Program-made: the position numbers and the translations under genes
The notes under the pieces: generated by a model
The model's database searches: none
Told to the model about the DNA's origin: nothing
What the model saw: only the letters and a program-made list of their open reading frames with translations
Assembly (NCBI GenBank): GCA_036346205.1
Contig: JARFJB010000931.1
Coordinates: forward strand, 991,501-1,055,500
Direction of reading: 5' to 3'
DNA length: 64,000 bases
From: Vesta saturnalis
Lineage: Eukaryota > Arthropoda > Insecta > Coleoptera > Lampyridae
Part shown: one piece after another, positions 34,401 to 42,889 of the stretch
How positions within the stretch are numbered: the stretch's first letter is position 1
Layout of the letters: each line of letters starts with the position of its first letter

Positions 34401-35104
34401 TGTATAGTGCTGAACTATATGCACTTTGGCAGTCGCTTCTAGTTTGTCAGTATTATGACAGTAACGATTTTATGATATGTACTGATCCGCTAAGTTGTAC
34501 GCAAGCAATAAGTAACATAACCCCAACTAAAGACCCCTTAGTAAACATGATCAAGAGTCAATTGCACCATCTAAGAAACATATCTAAAAACATAGTAATT
34601 ATGTGGATACCAGGACATATTGGTATATTTGAAAACGAAACCGTAGATAATGCGGCAAAAAAAGCCACAGACATGGAAGCAGATGATGTTGCAGTCCATC
34701 CAAACGATTTTAAAGACCACCTGAGATATAAATGTTTTGAGAAGTGGAACTCATTATGGAATCAGTCCAATACATATTTAAACAAAAGCAAAAAATATAC
34801 AGGTCCCTGGAAACTTAAATGGCAACTAACAAGGAAAGATCACGTTGTGCTAACCCGAATTCGTATAGGACACACCAACATGACCCACAACTACTTATTA
34901 GGCAAGATGGAAAGAAATATGTGTATTCCATGCAATGTCTATATGACTCTGGAACATATATTTATCGAATGTCCGATATATACACAAATTAGAATAAAGC
35001 TAGGGATAGAAAACACTATGCAAAGTATTCTGAAGGAAAATAAAAGATCAGTTGAGCGAATTTTGCAATACCTAAAAGAAACAAATCTTTATAGTTATAT
35101 ATAG
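31487..35104 (+). CDS. LINE ORF2 polyprotein: endonuclease, reverse transcriptase, RNase H
   Basis: 1205 codons without a stop. APE-type endonuclease at residues 1-190: LCLQETHL, VDFNSHSKVW (usual GDFN changed to VDFN) and SDHSPI near 184. RT from about 450: INYRPISLTC near 484, FDVYKAYE (motif A), GIPQGSVLS and intact YVDD near 645-648. RNase H: FTDGSK near 941, YSAELYAL, CTDPLS and WIPGHIGIFENE near 1040. C-terminal zinc motif CIPC..H....C near 1145-1161. Frame-consistent sequence reaches back to 31409 and includes LQWNCNG, whose Asn is a conserved endonuclease residue, so the first ATG at 31487 lies inside the domain. Normally this protein nicks DNA and copies element RNA into it. The open frame is long, but several substitutions make activity doubtful. 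Confidence 0.85.
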   Translation: MIICEYQPFCLCLQETHLKGNEKFHLRGYHSYNKNFVNNERASGGVVIYIKNNIPHKVCKLNTQIQAVAIKIEYPINIVICNIYLPSFNWTLKDLESIIAQLTPPFLVVVDFNSHSKVWGSTHTDARGRLIEQLMENNDLVLLNTGCATHLNAKSRNFSAIDLTFASSTIALKMTWLAHNDYYSSDHSPIFISTQHEINERALPKKWLIKRVDWEKYKTILNSDQNNESLEIEEQVTFFTQTVLNAATETIPQSGTKRKSISVPWWSEEIKNLIKQKRKLFTIFKRKPSTDNNMINFKKARAKVRREILIAKRNCWQEYVTTINVQTNSREVWKKAKSIIGKQNESLSSLLIVEGRKVTKDEDIVEALAQQFENNSSSENYTEVFKKTKQQNEEELNFNTNKKYDYNTPFTLNELHNALAGCKNTALGPDSIMYIMLQKLPTRKKQHLLNIYNNIYNKGAYPSQWQHSIVTPIPKPEKDITKPINYRPISLTCCMSKVFEKMLNGRLIWLLESQQLISEYQTGYRKFHSTAYTLVYLENHILNSFIQQNHTVTVTFDVYKAYELMWRYNIVKTLHNWNLKGNLPKIIQSFLSYRSFCVRIGNTMSKIHVQENGIPQGSVLSCTLFIIGINNLISLKQASIYKCIYVDDLIIFSQNNTIDCIQQLLQVANEIVTLAEKIGLRFTEDKTAAIHFCRLRKKHDEPQLKINGTPIALVEHITILGVTFDKKLYFKDHIEHLVTKCKKRLNLIRCLCNINWGSERRTLLQLYKSFILSIMDYGSIVYSSARKSSLKLLDTIHTRGIRMATGAFRTSPTLSIYADSGVPPLNVRRNILLLNYLTKIMSLKQHINHTENENNIMERYHIRTTASRPALIRASEIAKEMNITIPRLLYYDHDECLPWVVPTTTFILDLMNSKKENTLPAVYRTHVRKIISDHFSYVKIFTDGSKTENGVGSAIYVNGVCYNWSLSKIVSVYSAELYALWQSLLVCQYYDSNDFMICTDPLSCTQAISNITPTKDPLVNMIKSQLHHLRNISKNIVIMWIPGHIGIFENETVDNAAKKATDMEADDVAVHPNDFKDHLRYKCFEKWNSLWNQSNTYLNKSKKYTGPWKLKWQLTRKDHVVLTRIRIGHTNMTHNYLLGKMERNMCIPCNVYMTLEHIFIECPIYTQIRIKLGIENTMQSILKENKRSVERILQYLKETNLYSYI

Positions 35105-35239
35105 AAACGGAATGTAAAACGTATGTGTTTGTTGAAATGGCCACAAAACCATTGCAGTTGGCGCCATTTACAAAATAATAATAAAAAAAAAAAAAAAATT
35201 AAGAAGAAATGATGGATAAAATGAGTTTATTGACAATAT

Positions 35240-35250
35240 AGGTAGAACAA
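35240..35250. repeat. LINE target-site duplication, 3' copy
   Basis: AGGTAGAACAA, identical to 29880-29890. The pogo coding frame resumes here. Confidence 0.75.
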
Positions 35251-35576
35251 TGTATCATTGAAATAGGCGATTTCGTATTAGTAGAATGTTCTACTAAGAA
35301 AACCAAAATTTCCTATATTGGGTGTGTTCAGGAAAAACTGAAAGATGATGAATCGTACTGCATAAATTTTTTAAGACGATTTGGGAACTCCAATAAATGT
35401 ATGTCTCCAACACTCCAAGACGTTTGTGTGGTTGAGCAGAATAGAATTTTAAGAAAATTCCCGCAAACAGATCGCAATGCAGCAACTTCTCGGACTCGGG
35501 CTACTTTAAGATTTGAAATAGAATTTTCACAATTTGAATATGTGTGTGAAAGAATTTTGTAACCGTTTCAAATAAA
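35251..35576 (+). pseudogene. pogo-type transposase, C-terminal exon after the LINE
   Basis: Continues the pogo frame after the 3' duplication: IIEIGDFVLVECSTKKTKIS, YIGCVQEK, SYCINFLRRFG and QDVCVVEQNRILRKFP, ending at TAA (35560-35562). This GDFVLV..YVG.V......Y.V.FLR pattern is the C-terminal domain seen in many insect pogo/Tigger-like transposases. A polyadenylation signal AATAAA lies at 35571. The right TIR follows about 300 bases later. Confidence 0.8.
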
Positions 35577-35882
35577 GTCATTACATTTCTGCACTTACTT
35601 ATCATTTATTTTTTCTACTACCTAGCCATACTAAAGGCAAAAAATATTTGACCCGTTCATAACATACACATGTCACATTCAATACATATATGTTACGAAT
35701 GGGGACTAAATGTAACTTTTAAAAAAAATTGATCACAACAGGTTGCACTATAAAAATTATAATATTCCATACTTTCATAATGAACGATCGATACTTGCCA
35801 TCCAGAATTACGTTATTTAAAAATTTGCTAGAAATATTAACATTTCAAAAAAAGTGTTCCCATTCATGTCACGTCTCCCCTA

Positions 35883-36021
35883 CTGAATATACCTTTAAAT
35901 AGTTTTTGTCGGTGCTGCTGCATTTTCTATATACAGTAAACGAAGTGTGTTTAGAGTAGAACGTATTTTTAATTATAGACTGTCCAGAGTAAGACGTATT
36001 TTTGAAAATGTATTTTGTATA
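35883..36021 (+). pseudogene. HARBI1-like transposase, middle fragment
   Basis: Between the pogo right end and the next LINE, 139 bases encode SKRSVFRVERIFNYRLSRVR and RIFENVFCI. FNYRLSRARR..EN.FGI is the strongly conserved end of the Harbinger catalytic domain, carrying its last acidic residue (E of RRIFEN). This shows that the Harbinger gene continues on the far side of pogo. Confidence 0.85.
36012..36021. repeat. RTE-like LINE target-site duplication, 5' copy
   Basis: ATTTTGTATA, repeated at 38637-38646. Both copies encode the FCI junction of the Harbinger frame. Confidence 0.75.
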
Positions 36022-38043
36022 GGAGTCGCAATCATAATCTCGGTTAAATTATAGAAGGCAGTAATTGACTTCAAGGCTGTCAATGAACGAATTGTGCCAA
36101 TTAACCTTAATGCTAAACCCCATAAAATAAAATAAATGTAAAACAAGTATATGCACCTACCACGCGTTCAACAGAAGATGACATCAATTAATTTTATTCT
36201 GCACTACTAGAGCTCATGTATAACATTCCTAGCAAAGAATGTATCGTTATATGTGGAGATTTGAATGCGACGGTGGTAAACACTTCCCAAAATGAGCAGT
36301 AGGAAAGTACGGCATTGGCATAAGGAACAAGCGAGGCGAACGACTGATTCAATTTACTATAGAAAACAAACTAACAATTATGAACACGACCTTCTGCCAC
36401 CATATAAGAAGATTATATACTTGGAAAAAACCTGGTTGCAAGGAACGGAGCATAATGACAAATGCACGATGAAGGTTATCATTTAAAACAGTGAAAACTT
36501 ATCCAGGAGCTATTTACGGATCAGACCACAACTTGTTAGCAGCAAAAATCCGTCTGAAATTGAAAATTATAAATAATTTCCAACATACACAAAAATTCGA
36601 AATAAAGAACATGGAAGTTTTTCAAAAACAAACACAACAAACCATGCGAGAAATTGGCCAGGATGAAATACCACAAGAAATTTGGAATAAAATAAAACAA
36701 TGCATACAAGAAGCAGCCCAGAAACAAGAAGAACGTAATATAACAATTAAACGCAGGCACTGGATTACAGACAGTACCCTGCAATTAATAGAGGACAGAA
36801 GACAATTAGCTCAAAAGGCATTCATACAGAACACGAACGAGAGCAATGGAAGGAAATTAACAATTTCATACAGAGGTCATGCAAACAAGACAAAAATAAA
36901 TTGTATTCATATATTTGTCAAGAAATAGAAACGCATGCACAAACCAATCAACCCACGGATCTATTCAAAAAAATAAAATATATAAGTAGAGAATTTAAAC
37001 CCAGAACCTGGGCCATTGAAGACCAAAATGGTAATCTCAAAACCAACTTAACAGAAATAGCTGAATTCTGGAAGCAATATTGTCAAAAGCTATACAGTGA
37101 TGAGCAAAACGAACTTACATTTACTAACAAAAAAGAAAAAGAACCTAATATACTGAAGAGCGAAGTTGAAAGAGCAATTAAGAAACTAGAACAAAATACA
37201 TCAGCAGGACCAGACGATATCACAGCTGAATTATTACAGGCAACAGGAGAACAAGGCATCGAACTGTTGCAATATCTCTGCTAAAGAATTTGGCAAACAA
37301 ACGAATGGCCTGACGAATGAGGAAGATCCACCATAAAAAGAGTAAAACCACTAAGTGCGATAACTGTAGAACAATTATCCTCATGTCACACGCTAGCAAA
37401 GTTATGTTGCAAATAAAAAACGAAAAACTCAAACCCTATGTACAATATCAGATGCCAGCTGAACAAGCGGGGTTTACTAAAGGTAGAGGAACCAGAGAAC
37501 ATATATTGAATTTAATAAGACAGATAATCGAAAAATCACGCGAATTCAACATCCCCTTGTTCATATGCTTTAATGATTATAGTAAGGCATTTGACAAACT
37601 TAAATGGGGATACCTATGGACCATACTGACTGAAATGGGTGTTCCGAACCATTTAATATCTTTAATACACTAGCTATATACAGCAATAGTAAAATTAAAA
37701 TAAGTAACACATACTCTCACGATTTTCATTCTCAGTATGGAGTCAGGTAGGGATGTATACTGTCGCCTCCACTGTTTAATATTTATGGAGAATATATCAT
37801 GAGGAAAGCTCTGGGAAATTGGAAAGATGGAGTGTCTATAAACGGTCAAAAAATCAACAATTGGAGATTTGCGGACGACACAGCTCTATTAGCGAGCAAT
37901 GAACAGAACATCCTTAAACTTGTAACTAAATACGACTAAGACAAAGATAATGATAATTGATCGAATTAACGATAACAGGCCACATGTAAAGATGATAGAC
38001 AGATTTGAAGTGGTAGACCGGTACGTATACCTCTATCACTATA

Positions 38044-38093
<50 letters not shown>

Positions 38094-38621
38094 TAATTAC
38101 CAACAGAAATAGAAATTAAACGATGGCTAAACTTACCAAACTAGGGAAAGATGGACACCTGTCCAGAAATCTAAAAATAAGACTAGTCTACTGCCTAATA
38201 TTTCCGATACTGACCAACGGTTGTGAATCCTACGTTACGACAAAGCGAAAGAAGAAAGTTAGACGCTACGAAGATGATATGTTAGAGAAAGATGTTAAAC
38301 GTATCCTAGCAAGAACACCGCACTAATACTTCCATATTAGACGAACTCAATATTGAAAAGAGCATAGTTCAACTTAGGATACTGAAATACTTTGACTATA
38401 CTACGAGAAGAGAACCAATTAATATGGAAAAACTCATCATTCAAGGCAGAGTAGAAGAAAAAAGGCCACGTGGACGCTCTCCAACAAGATGGATAGATCA
38501 AATAACCCAATTGACTGGCAAGTCGATGCATACACTAGTTGAGGACGCTCAAAACAGAGAAGAATGGAGGCAACATATTAATGCGATCACGAAGAACACC
38601 ACATCCCCATTAGGGAATTAA
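36022..38621 (+). pseudogene. LINE ORF2 (endonuclease-RT), many frameshifts
   Basis: Endonuclease pieces: VIDFKAVNERIVPINLNAKP, QVYAPT-like, CIVICGDLNA (GDxN motif) and YGSDHNLLAAKIRLKL (SDH motif). Linker: IKRRHWITDSTLQLI and KYISREFKPRTWAIEDQNGN. RT: TSAGPDDITAELLQ, AEQAGFTKGRGTREHILNLI, CFNDYSKAFDKLKW (motif A), GCILSPPLFN (motif B) and RFADDTALLASN (motif C, FADD intact). After the microsatellite come LKIRLVYCLIFPILTNGCES and the basic C-terminal RPRGRSPTRWIDQI..AQNREEWR. This C-terminus is the one often misannotated in insects as craniofacial development protein 2-like. Many stops; inactive. Confidence 0.85.
38043..38091. repeat. (TA)n microsatellite within a LINE
   Basis: A TA run interrupting the LINE reading frame between the FADD motif and the C-terminal domain. 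Confidence 0.97.
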
Positions 38622-38636
38622 TACTGAGAGAGAGAG

Positions 38637-38989
38637 ATTTTGTATACTAGCATCAAAACTTAGAAAGGCCAATTGCCGTAAATTTACAAAAAGGTGATAA
38701 AATTGTCAGAACTTGCTACACAATACATAACTGCCTTCGAAAAACTGGTAACGATTATGTGCAAAGTAACCTAATTGATTGTGAAGACGAAAACTACAAT
38801 GTAATAACTAGGCGAAAAATGAGCATTTTTGGTGTTCCAGACATTGATGTAACATATGTTCGACAACTGAGCAGATCAGAATTGGCTTGCTTTTACGTGC
38901 GGTTTGAAAAAAGAATCCGTTATTTTGAACCATCTTACTTTATGAGTATAAACTTCATCATAAGAACACGCGGACTATACTGTGCCTAA
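38637..38989 (+). pseudogene. HARBI1-like transposase, C-terminal fragment
   Basis: Begins with the duplicated target (ATTTTGTATA) and continues CILASKLRKPIAVNLQKGDK (two frames) followed by IVRTCYTIHNCLRKTGNDYV, which corresponds to the ...VVKACCVLHNFLR... tail of HARBI1-type nucleases. Acidic and variable sequence follows to the stop at 38989. It is the third separated part of the same gene. Confidence 0.82.
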
Positions 38990-38994
38990 TTTTC

Positions 38995-39150
38995 GTGCAA
39001 ATACATAGATTTCTGTAAAACCATCAATTTCCACTGCAGCTTCACGAGACTCGTTTTTTTATAGTTCTCGGTCGGATCCCACAAAACTGGCTCATTCTGA
39101 TAATAGCTCCAAAAATTTGTTGGTGTCTGCATCATTCATTCATAAAAAAT
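38995..39150 (-). pseudogene. MADF-domain accessory protein of Harbinger, fragment
   Basis: On the minus strand, NDAADTNK-like then FLELLSE in one frame, QNEPVLWDPTENYKK in a second, and ESREAAVEI back in the first. Together these follow the MADF pattern (L)IELY...P.LWDP....YK.R..R..A. Harbinger elements encode such a DNA-binding (Myb/SANT/MADF) partner that brings the nuclease to the element ends. Convergent placement just downstream of the transposase supports this. Two frameshifts and one stop make it nonfunctional, and only the first half of the domain remains recognisable. Confidence 0.65.
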
Positions 39151-39479
39151 ATGAGCAGCTATAATTACCCTCTAGCTCTGCTCACTGCTGGTTACACGAA
39201 ACAATAATCAGACAGGTCACGAATGTAATTATTTCTATTCGTAAAAAGAATGTACGCTTCATATTTCACGAATCTAATAGTTGACACAGAGCGCAATTTA
39301 CGAAAGCGTGGCTCACGTTTGTGATTCACAACCGATGTGAACGCGGGTTTATGCTAGGTTGAAAATTCTCAATTGCAATAGCTATACTACATGAGTGATG
39401 AAACCTGCTCAACTTATTTAACATAACATAACCTTCACGCCATTCCATTGCGTGGTAGGCAAAACAATCCCTGCTTCTT

Positions 39480-39745
39480 ATTTATTTTTCATTCACAATC
39501 TTTTTCGATACTTTCCTGTCTCTTCTAGGGAGGTAGCTCCCGCTTCATCATACATTCTACTGCATTGAGCGAAGTTTTACGTGGTCTACCAGGTCCGGGC
39601 TTACTCTAACCTGACTCACATGTATTTGGTTCTTTAATCTTGCGTTGTTCATTCTCTCAATGTGGCCAAACCAACGTAATTTACTACTTTTATACCTATT
39701 CATACTTCTGAATAATATTTTAATTTTTTTCTTCTGATACATGTT
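39480..39745 (-). pseudogene. LINE C-terminal fragment (RTE/CR1-like)
   Basis: On the minus strand, SSKLRWFGHIERMNNARLKN is the conserved LRWFGHI.RM..(A/R)R stretch found near the end of RTE/CR1-type ORF2. A degraded tail follows (DLVDHVKLRSM, then ATSLEETGKYRKRL) corresponding to the RPRK.W.D.V..D...G......A..R..W block. No RT core is nearby. It lies just outside the Harbinger right end. Confidence 0.6.
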
Positions 39746-40099
39746 CTATCGCTAATGTAACTCGTTTTAGAGACATTTTCAAAGCATGTATGTTCAATAA
39801 AAATTGAAAATGATTGCTGTAGGTGTTAATCAAATCAAATCTGGATTATAAAACAGTAATAGCTCGATCTATTGTAAAAAAAATAAAAGTCCATTGTAAA
39901 TTTCAATTTGGGATCTGCGATCGGATCATCGTGCGCTTTGTAAAGAAAGTTAACAGTTTGTTGTCAAACTCTGCGATGCTGGTGTGTTAACTTTAATTAG
40001 CAGAGAATTTTATTAAAAGCCTCATCCGAACGAAGATCCTTGAAAAACTTGCATAATCTTTTATTAGCTCTATAGCATATGATAAATCATAGTCTTTGG

Positions 40100-41675
40100 T
40101 CTGTATTAGGGTGCTGATCGGATTAATATAATGTAAGATTATATATCAAATTACAATGGAGCATTTAAACTTAAATTGTTTAATACAGTGCAACAAGCCA
40201 GAAGCCACATCTCTTAAAAAAGTGTTAATTTCAGTATGGTCATAAATACTTCATAAAGCATCGTAAATATTTTAAGGGTTTTAGAGCTTCTACTCTACTT
40301 TCCCAACGAATATCACTCAGTGGTTTGAGAGTTAGTCCTTCGACACCATTTAATAGTATGACCTGCCTAAGGGTTAACGACGCAAAAAACCATAAAATTT
40401 TTTTGAAGCAGATTAAAAAAGTTTGCGGCTTCTAGGGATGCCTTTGACATATCGTTGGCAACTAAATTTAATGAGTGGATGACAAGTAAAATGCTCGTGG
40501 ATTCATCGCCCTTATTCTAGATTGTGCCACTGATTCATCATCTTTCATATTGACCTCGTTGTCATAAGCCTGTACTCTCATATCCTGCAAATATAACCCC
40601 AATTTTGTAAGTGTTTTAACTATTACCTTTGAAAAGTTTTGTCCTGTCGATCTCTCAACTGAAAGAAAGCCTAACACGCTTTCGTAAATCTTAAAGATGT
40701 AATTGGGGTTAAATTTGTCAATATTCGAATATTTAACTAAAAATGACATTTGCTCTATCCTACTGGCATCAGGAGTACAATCTAGAATAATTCGTCAATA
40801 GTATGTGAATTAATATGTGAATGCCAAAGATAAATTAGTTCATTTTAGATACCTTGTTCCAAGCTAGATAACTTTAGCTTCCTCTTTTTTAAGTACTCAG
40901 CGAACATGCTTTTCTATTCTTGGATCAAATTAAGCTAGTAATTAAATGATTTTTCAAAAATTTCCATTATTAAAATCATAAAGTTTGCTACTGGTACCCC
41001 TAATGCTAAACAATGTTGGGCAAGTATTGTTGCCACAATACGTTGAAGAACCTCATTCGAATCATTTGTCTCTGCAGCAATAAACCTTTGTGATTCATTG
41101 TTAATAGTCTTAGAAAATTGTAATCGGTGAGCAAATTCAATCCATTGCCATTGAACGTGATTTTTTGATGACTCATTGTTTTAAAGTGTCACTGAGATAC
41201 CTCCAACGTGTAAATCCTTCAGTGGAAAGAGAACTAAAAGAGCAACAAAAAATTTTATAGCATTTTTATATTGGACCAGACTAACCAGTTTTTCTCTGAT
41301 TTTCAATGTTTTCATATAATAATGTGCACAAAATTTTCGACTGGTGTTATCAACTGGATACTTACAGCCCTTTAATGGTTTACGTGGCGGCAAAGATCCT
41401 GGATCGGAATTTAAGATAACCGCACCTTCCGTATTTACTTTAGACGTTCTTGGCGTAGGTTCTTCTATATTTGTGTCATTATCGTTAACGGTTACCTGAT
41501 CGACAGTATACTTGCAAGTTAAGTTTGGGTCTGCTTCAGCTTGGGACAACTCTGGGTTTTCAACCTCTTTTTTCTTAGTTACTAGGTAGTTCACTATTGT
41601 CAATTTGTGATTGCTTTTTGAGTCTTTTATTTTGTACTGTGTATCAGATAGCTTTTTGCGACTACCTAACATCAT
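40100..41675 (-). pseudogene. hAT transposase relic, ZMYM1-like
   Basis: The N-terminal part (41675-41181) is a Ser/Asn/Glu-rich leader with DPGSLPPRKPLK and KFCAHYY. The middle (41150-40760) has several stops but gives HVQWQWIEFAHRLQ and ILAQHCLALGV. The best block (40749-40468) reads SVLGFLSVERSTGQNFSKVI, LGLYLQDMRVQAYDNEVNMK and RIRAMNPRAFYLSSTH, matching the GF....TTG..L...L...L...I...RGQ.YDNG.NM.G....NP.A.....AH pattern of ZMYM1-type hAT proteins. Below it LNLVANDMSKAS and DIRWESRVEALKPL continue to about 40270. The C-terminal dimerisation domain is lost. Confidence 0.78.
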
Positions 41676-41800
41676 AACATGTACAAAAAATTGTTAACAA
41701 AGTATTTTAATGCCCAACCACCGTTAATACTGTTAAATTATGTGCATTATAACTACTTCACTTCGCATCCTAAATACAAATGATAAGATTACGGTTTCAA

Positions 41801-41803
<3 letters not shown>

Positions 41804-41892
<89 letters not shown>
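41804..41892. repeat. (TA)n microsatellite
   Basis: An uninterrupted TA run of about 90 bases. Confidence 0.97.
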
Positions 41893-41894
<2 letters not shown>

Positions 41895-42199
41895 TTGAAT
41901 AGTTCATAATACAACAGCTAGTACGTTAGTAATAGCACAGCAATTGAAGATGCATCACCAATTACTCAATAAAATGAATTTCTAAATTGGACCTATAACT
42001 ATAACATTTTTAAATACCTTTTATTTTGTTTTTTTTTATTACATTGGACCAAAATTGTCCGACGTACTAAACATTTTAACCAAATCTGTTATTTTCCAAC
42101 TACCATGCATCTAAAGTATACCTATTTCGTTCAAGAAAATTTGGGAGCAAGCGCTTTTTTTAAATAAAGCATGTCTCAAAAAATATTGAGTCTGACAGC

Positions 42200-42262
42200 C
42201 AAAATGCCGCCCCTTAAATTTTCCGCCCGGTCCAGGGGCACCGGCCTATCGCCGACCCTGTA
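42200..42262 (-). mobile_element. hAT-like terminal sequence
   Basis: Read on the minus strand from 42262: CAGGGTCGGCGATAGGCCGG, followed by a GC-rich stretch ending GGCGGCA. CAGGG..CGG is typical of hAT termini, and this lies about 520 bases outside the ZMYM1-like relic start, in the right orientation to be its outer end. No opposite end was found near 39.4-40.1 kb. Confidence 0.4.
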
Positions 42263-42264
42263 CT

Positions 42265-42811
42265 AAACGTAGAAGTTGAAGATCCTTACACTCGTTGATA
42301 TAATTCGTTCGCTTATTGTCTTTATTGGTAACCAAAATTCAATTTTATTAACACGCGTTATCCAATTCTATACATTATAAAACATGGAAACTAAGTTACG
42401 TTAACCCTACATGACATCATATCTAGATATCTTGGATATTTATTTGCCGAGGGTTAATTAATATCCAGGTTAAATTTATTATAATAAAGAGTTCCATGCG
42501 AATCTCAACGTAATCCGTGAACTAAGTCACTTTCCCTTAGAATCTCTCAAGAAAGGTATATGAATTAATTTATAACACAAAAATTATTCAAGAAATGTAA
42601 GTTAAGAGGTTAATTTAGCACCACTGATAACAACGGCTTAAAATGTAAAATATACGAAATACCTGTGGAAAAGGATTTGTAATAATATAATTATAACTTT
42701 AATATAAATTGAACAAATTATGACATATCTTCAATGTAGTTGAAATTAAATTATTATGAACGAATAAGTTCTACATACATAAAGACAAAATTTACATCGA
42801 TTGGGGCTTGT
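42265..42811. other. No gene; AT-rich spacer before the tRNA-like gene
   Basis: No ORF or repeat recognised. Confidence 0.5.
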
Positions 42812-42880
42812 ATCTCGATAGCTCAGTTAGAGCGGTACTCTAGCAAAGTACATGTCGTAGGTTCAAATCCTACTCGAGGT
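42812..42880 (+). tRNA. tRNA-like gene, anticodon AGC (Ala), short D-loop
   Basis: A full cloverleaf can be drawn. Acceptor ATCTCGA/TCGAGGT (one G-T), D stem GCTC/GAGC with a 5-base loop, anticodon stem GTACT/AGTAC with loop CTAGCAA (anticodon AGC at 42842-42844), variable ATGTC, and T arm GTAGG/CCTAC with loop TTCAAAT. A T5 tract four bases downstream could terminate Pol III. Against a standard gene: the D-loop lacks the usual GG pair and is 3 or more bases short, which damages the A box, and acceptor pair 3-70 is C-G, not the G-U that identifies tRNA-Ala. It may be a tRNA pseudogene or a tRNA-derived element head. Confidence 0.55.
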
Positions 42881-42889
42881 AAACTTTTT

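Larger units (their letters stand above)
29891..35239 (+). mobile_element. I/R1-like non-LTR retrotransposon (LINE), 5'-truncated
   Basis: Bounded by the 11 bp duplication AGGTAGAACAA. It starts inside ORF1, so the 5' end is missing. The order is ORF1 remnant with zinc knuckles (29900-31131), a spacer with tandem repeats (31205-31360), ORF2 with endonuclease, RT, RNase H and a C-terminal zinc motif (31436-35104), a short 3' UTR and an A-tract (35183-35198). About 40 bases of non-A sequence separate the A-tract from the 3' duplication. An RNase H domain points to the I/R1/Loa group rather than Jockey or CR1. Confidence 0.85.
27461..35880 (+). mobile_element. pogo-type DNA transposon interrupted by a LINE
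   Basis: The left end GGAGAGAAGTGGCATGAGTG (27461) and the right end, read inverted from 35880, GGGGAGACGTGACATGAATG form about 25 bp inverted repeats flanked by TA at 27459-27460 and 35881-35882. It encodes a pogo transposase (28305-29879 plus 35251-35562) and splits a Harbinger transposase reading frame. Without the 5.35 kb LINE it would be about 3.07 kb. A hairpin with 13-base arms lies at 27627-27656. Confidence 0.85.
36022..38636 (+). mobile_element. RTE/CR1-like non-LTR retrotransposon, 5'-truncated
   Basis: Bounded by the 10 bp duplication ATTTTGTATA. It begins inside the endonuclease and ends with a GAGAGAGAGA tract (38625-38636) instead of poly(A). A (TA)n microsatellite (38043-38091) has expanded within the RT-to-C-terminal region. 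It splits the Harbinger transposase a second time. Confidence 0.8.
25935..39352 (+). mobile_element. Harbinger (PIF/Harbinger) element split by two insertions
   Basis: The extent is inferred from content: transposase segments on + (25990-27458, 35883-36021, 38637-38989) and a convergent MADF-type accessory gene on - (38995-39150), the two-gene layout known for PIF/Harbinger. Possible ends are TAAGTCGCGTTTACACG at 25933 and the inverted TAAACCCGCGTTCACAT ending near 39352. These are only moderately similar, so the ends are tentative. Removing the pogo (27461-35880) and LINE (36022-38636) insertions leaves about 2.4 kb, a normal Harbinger size. Confidence 0.65.
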
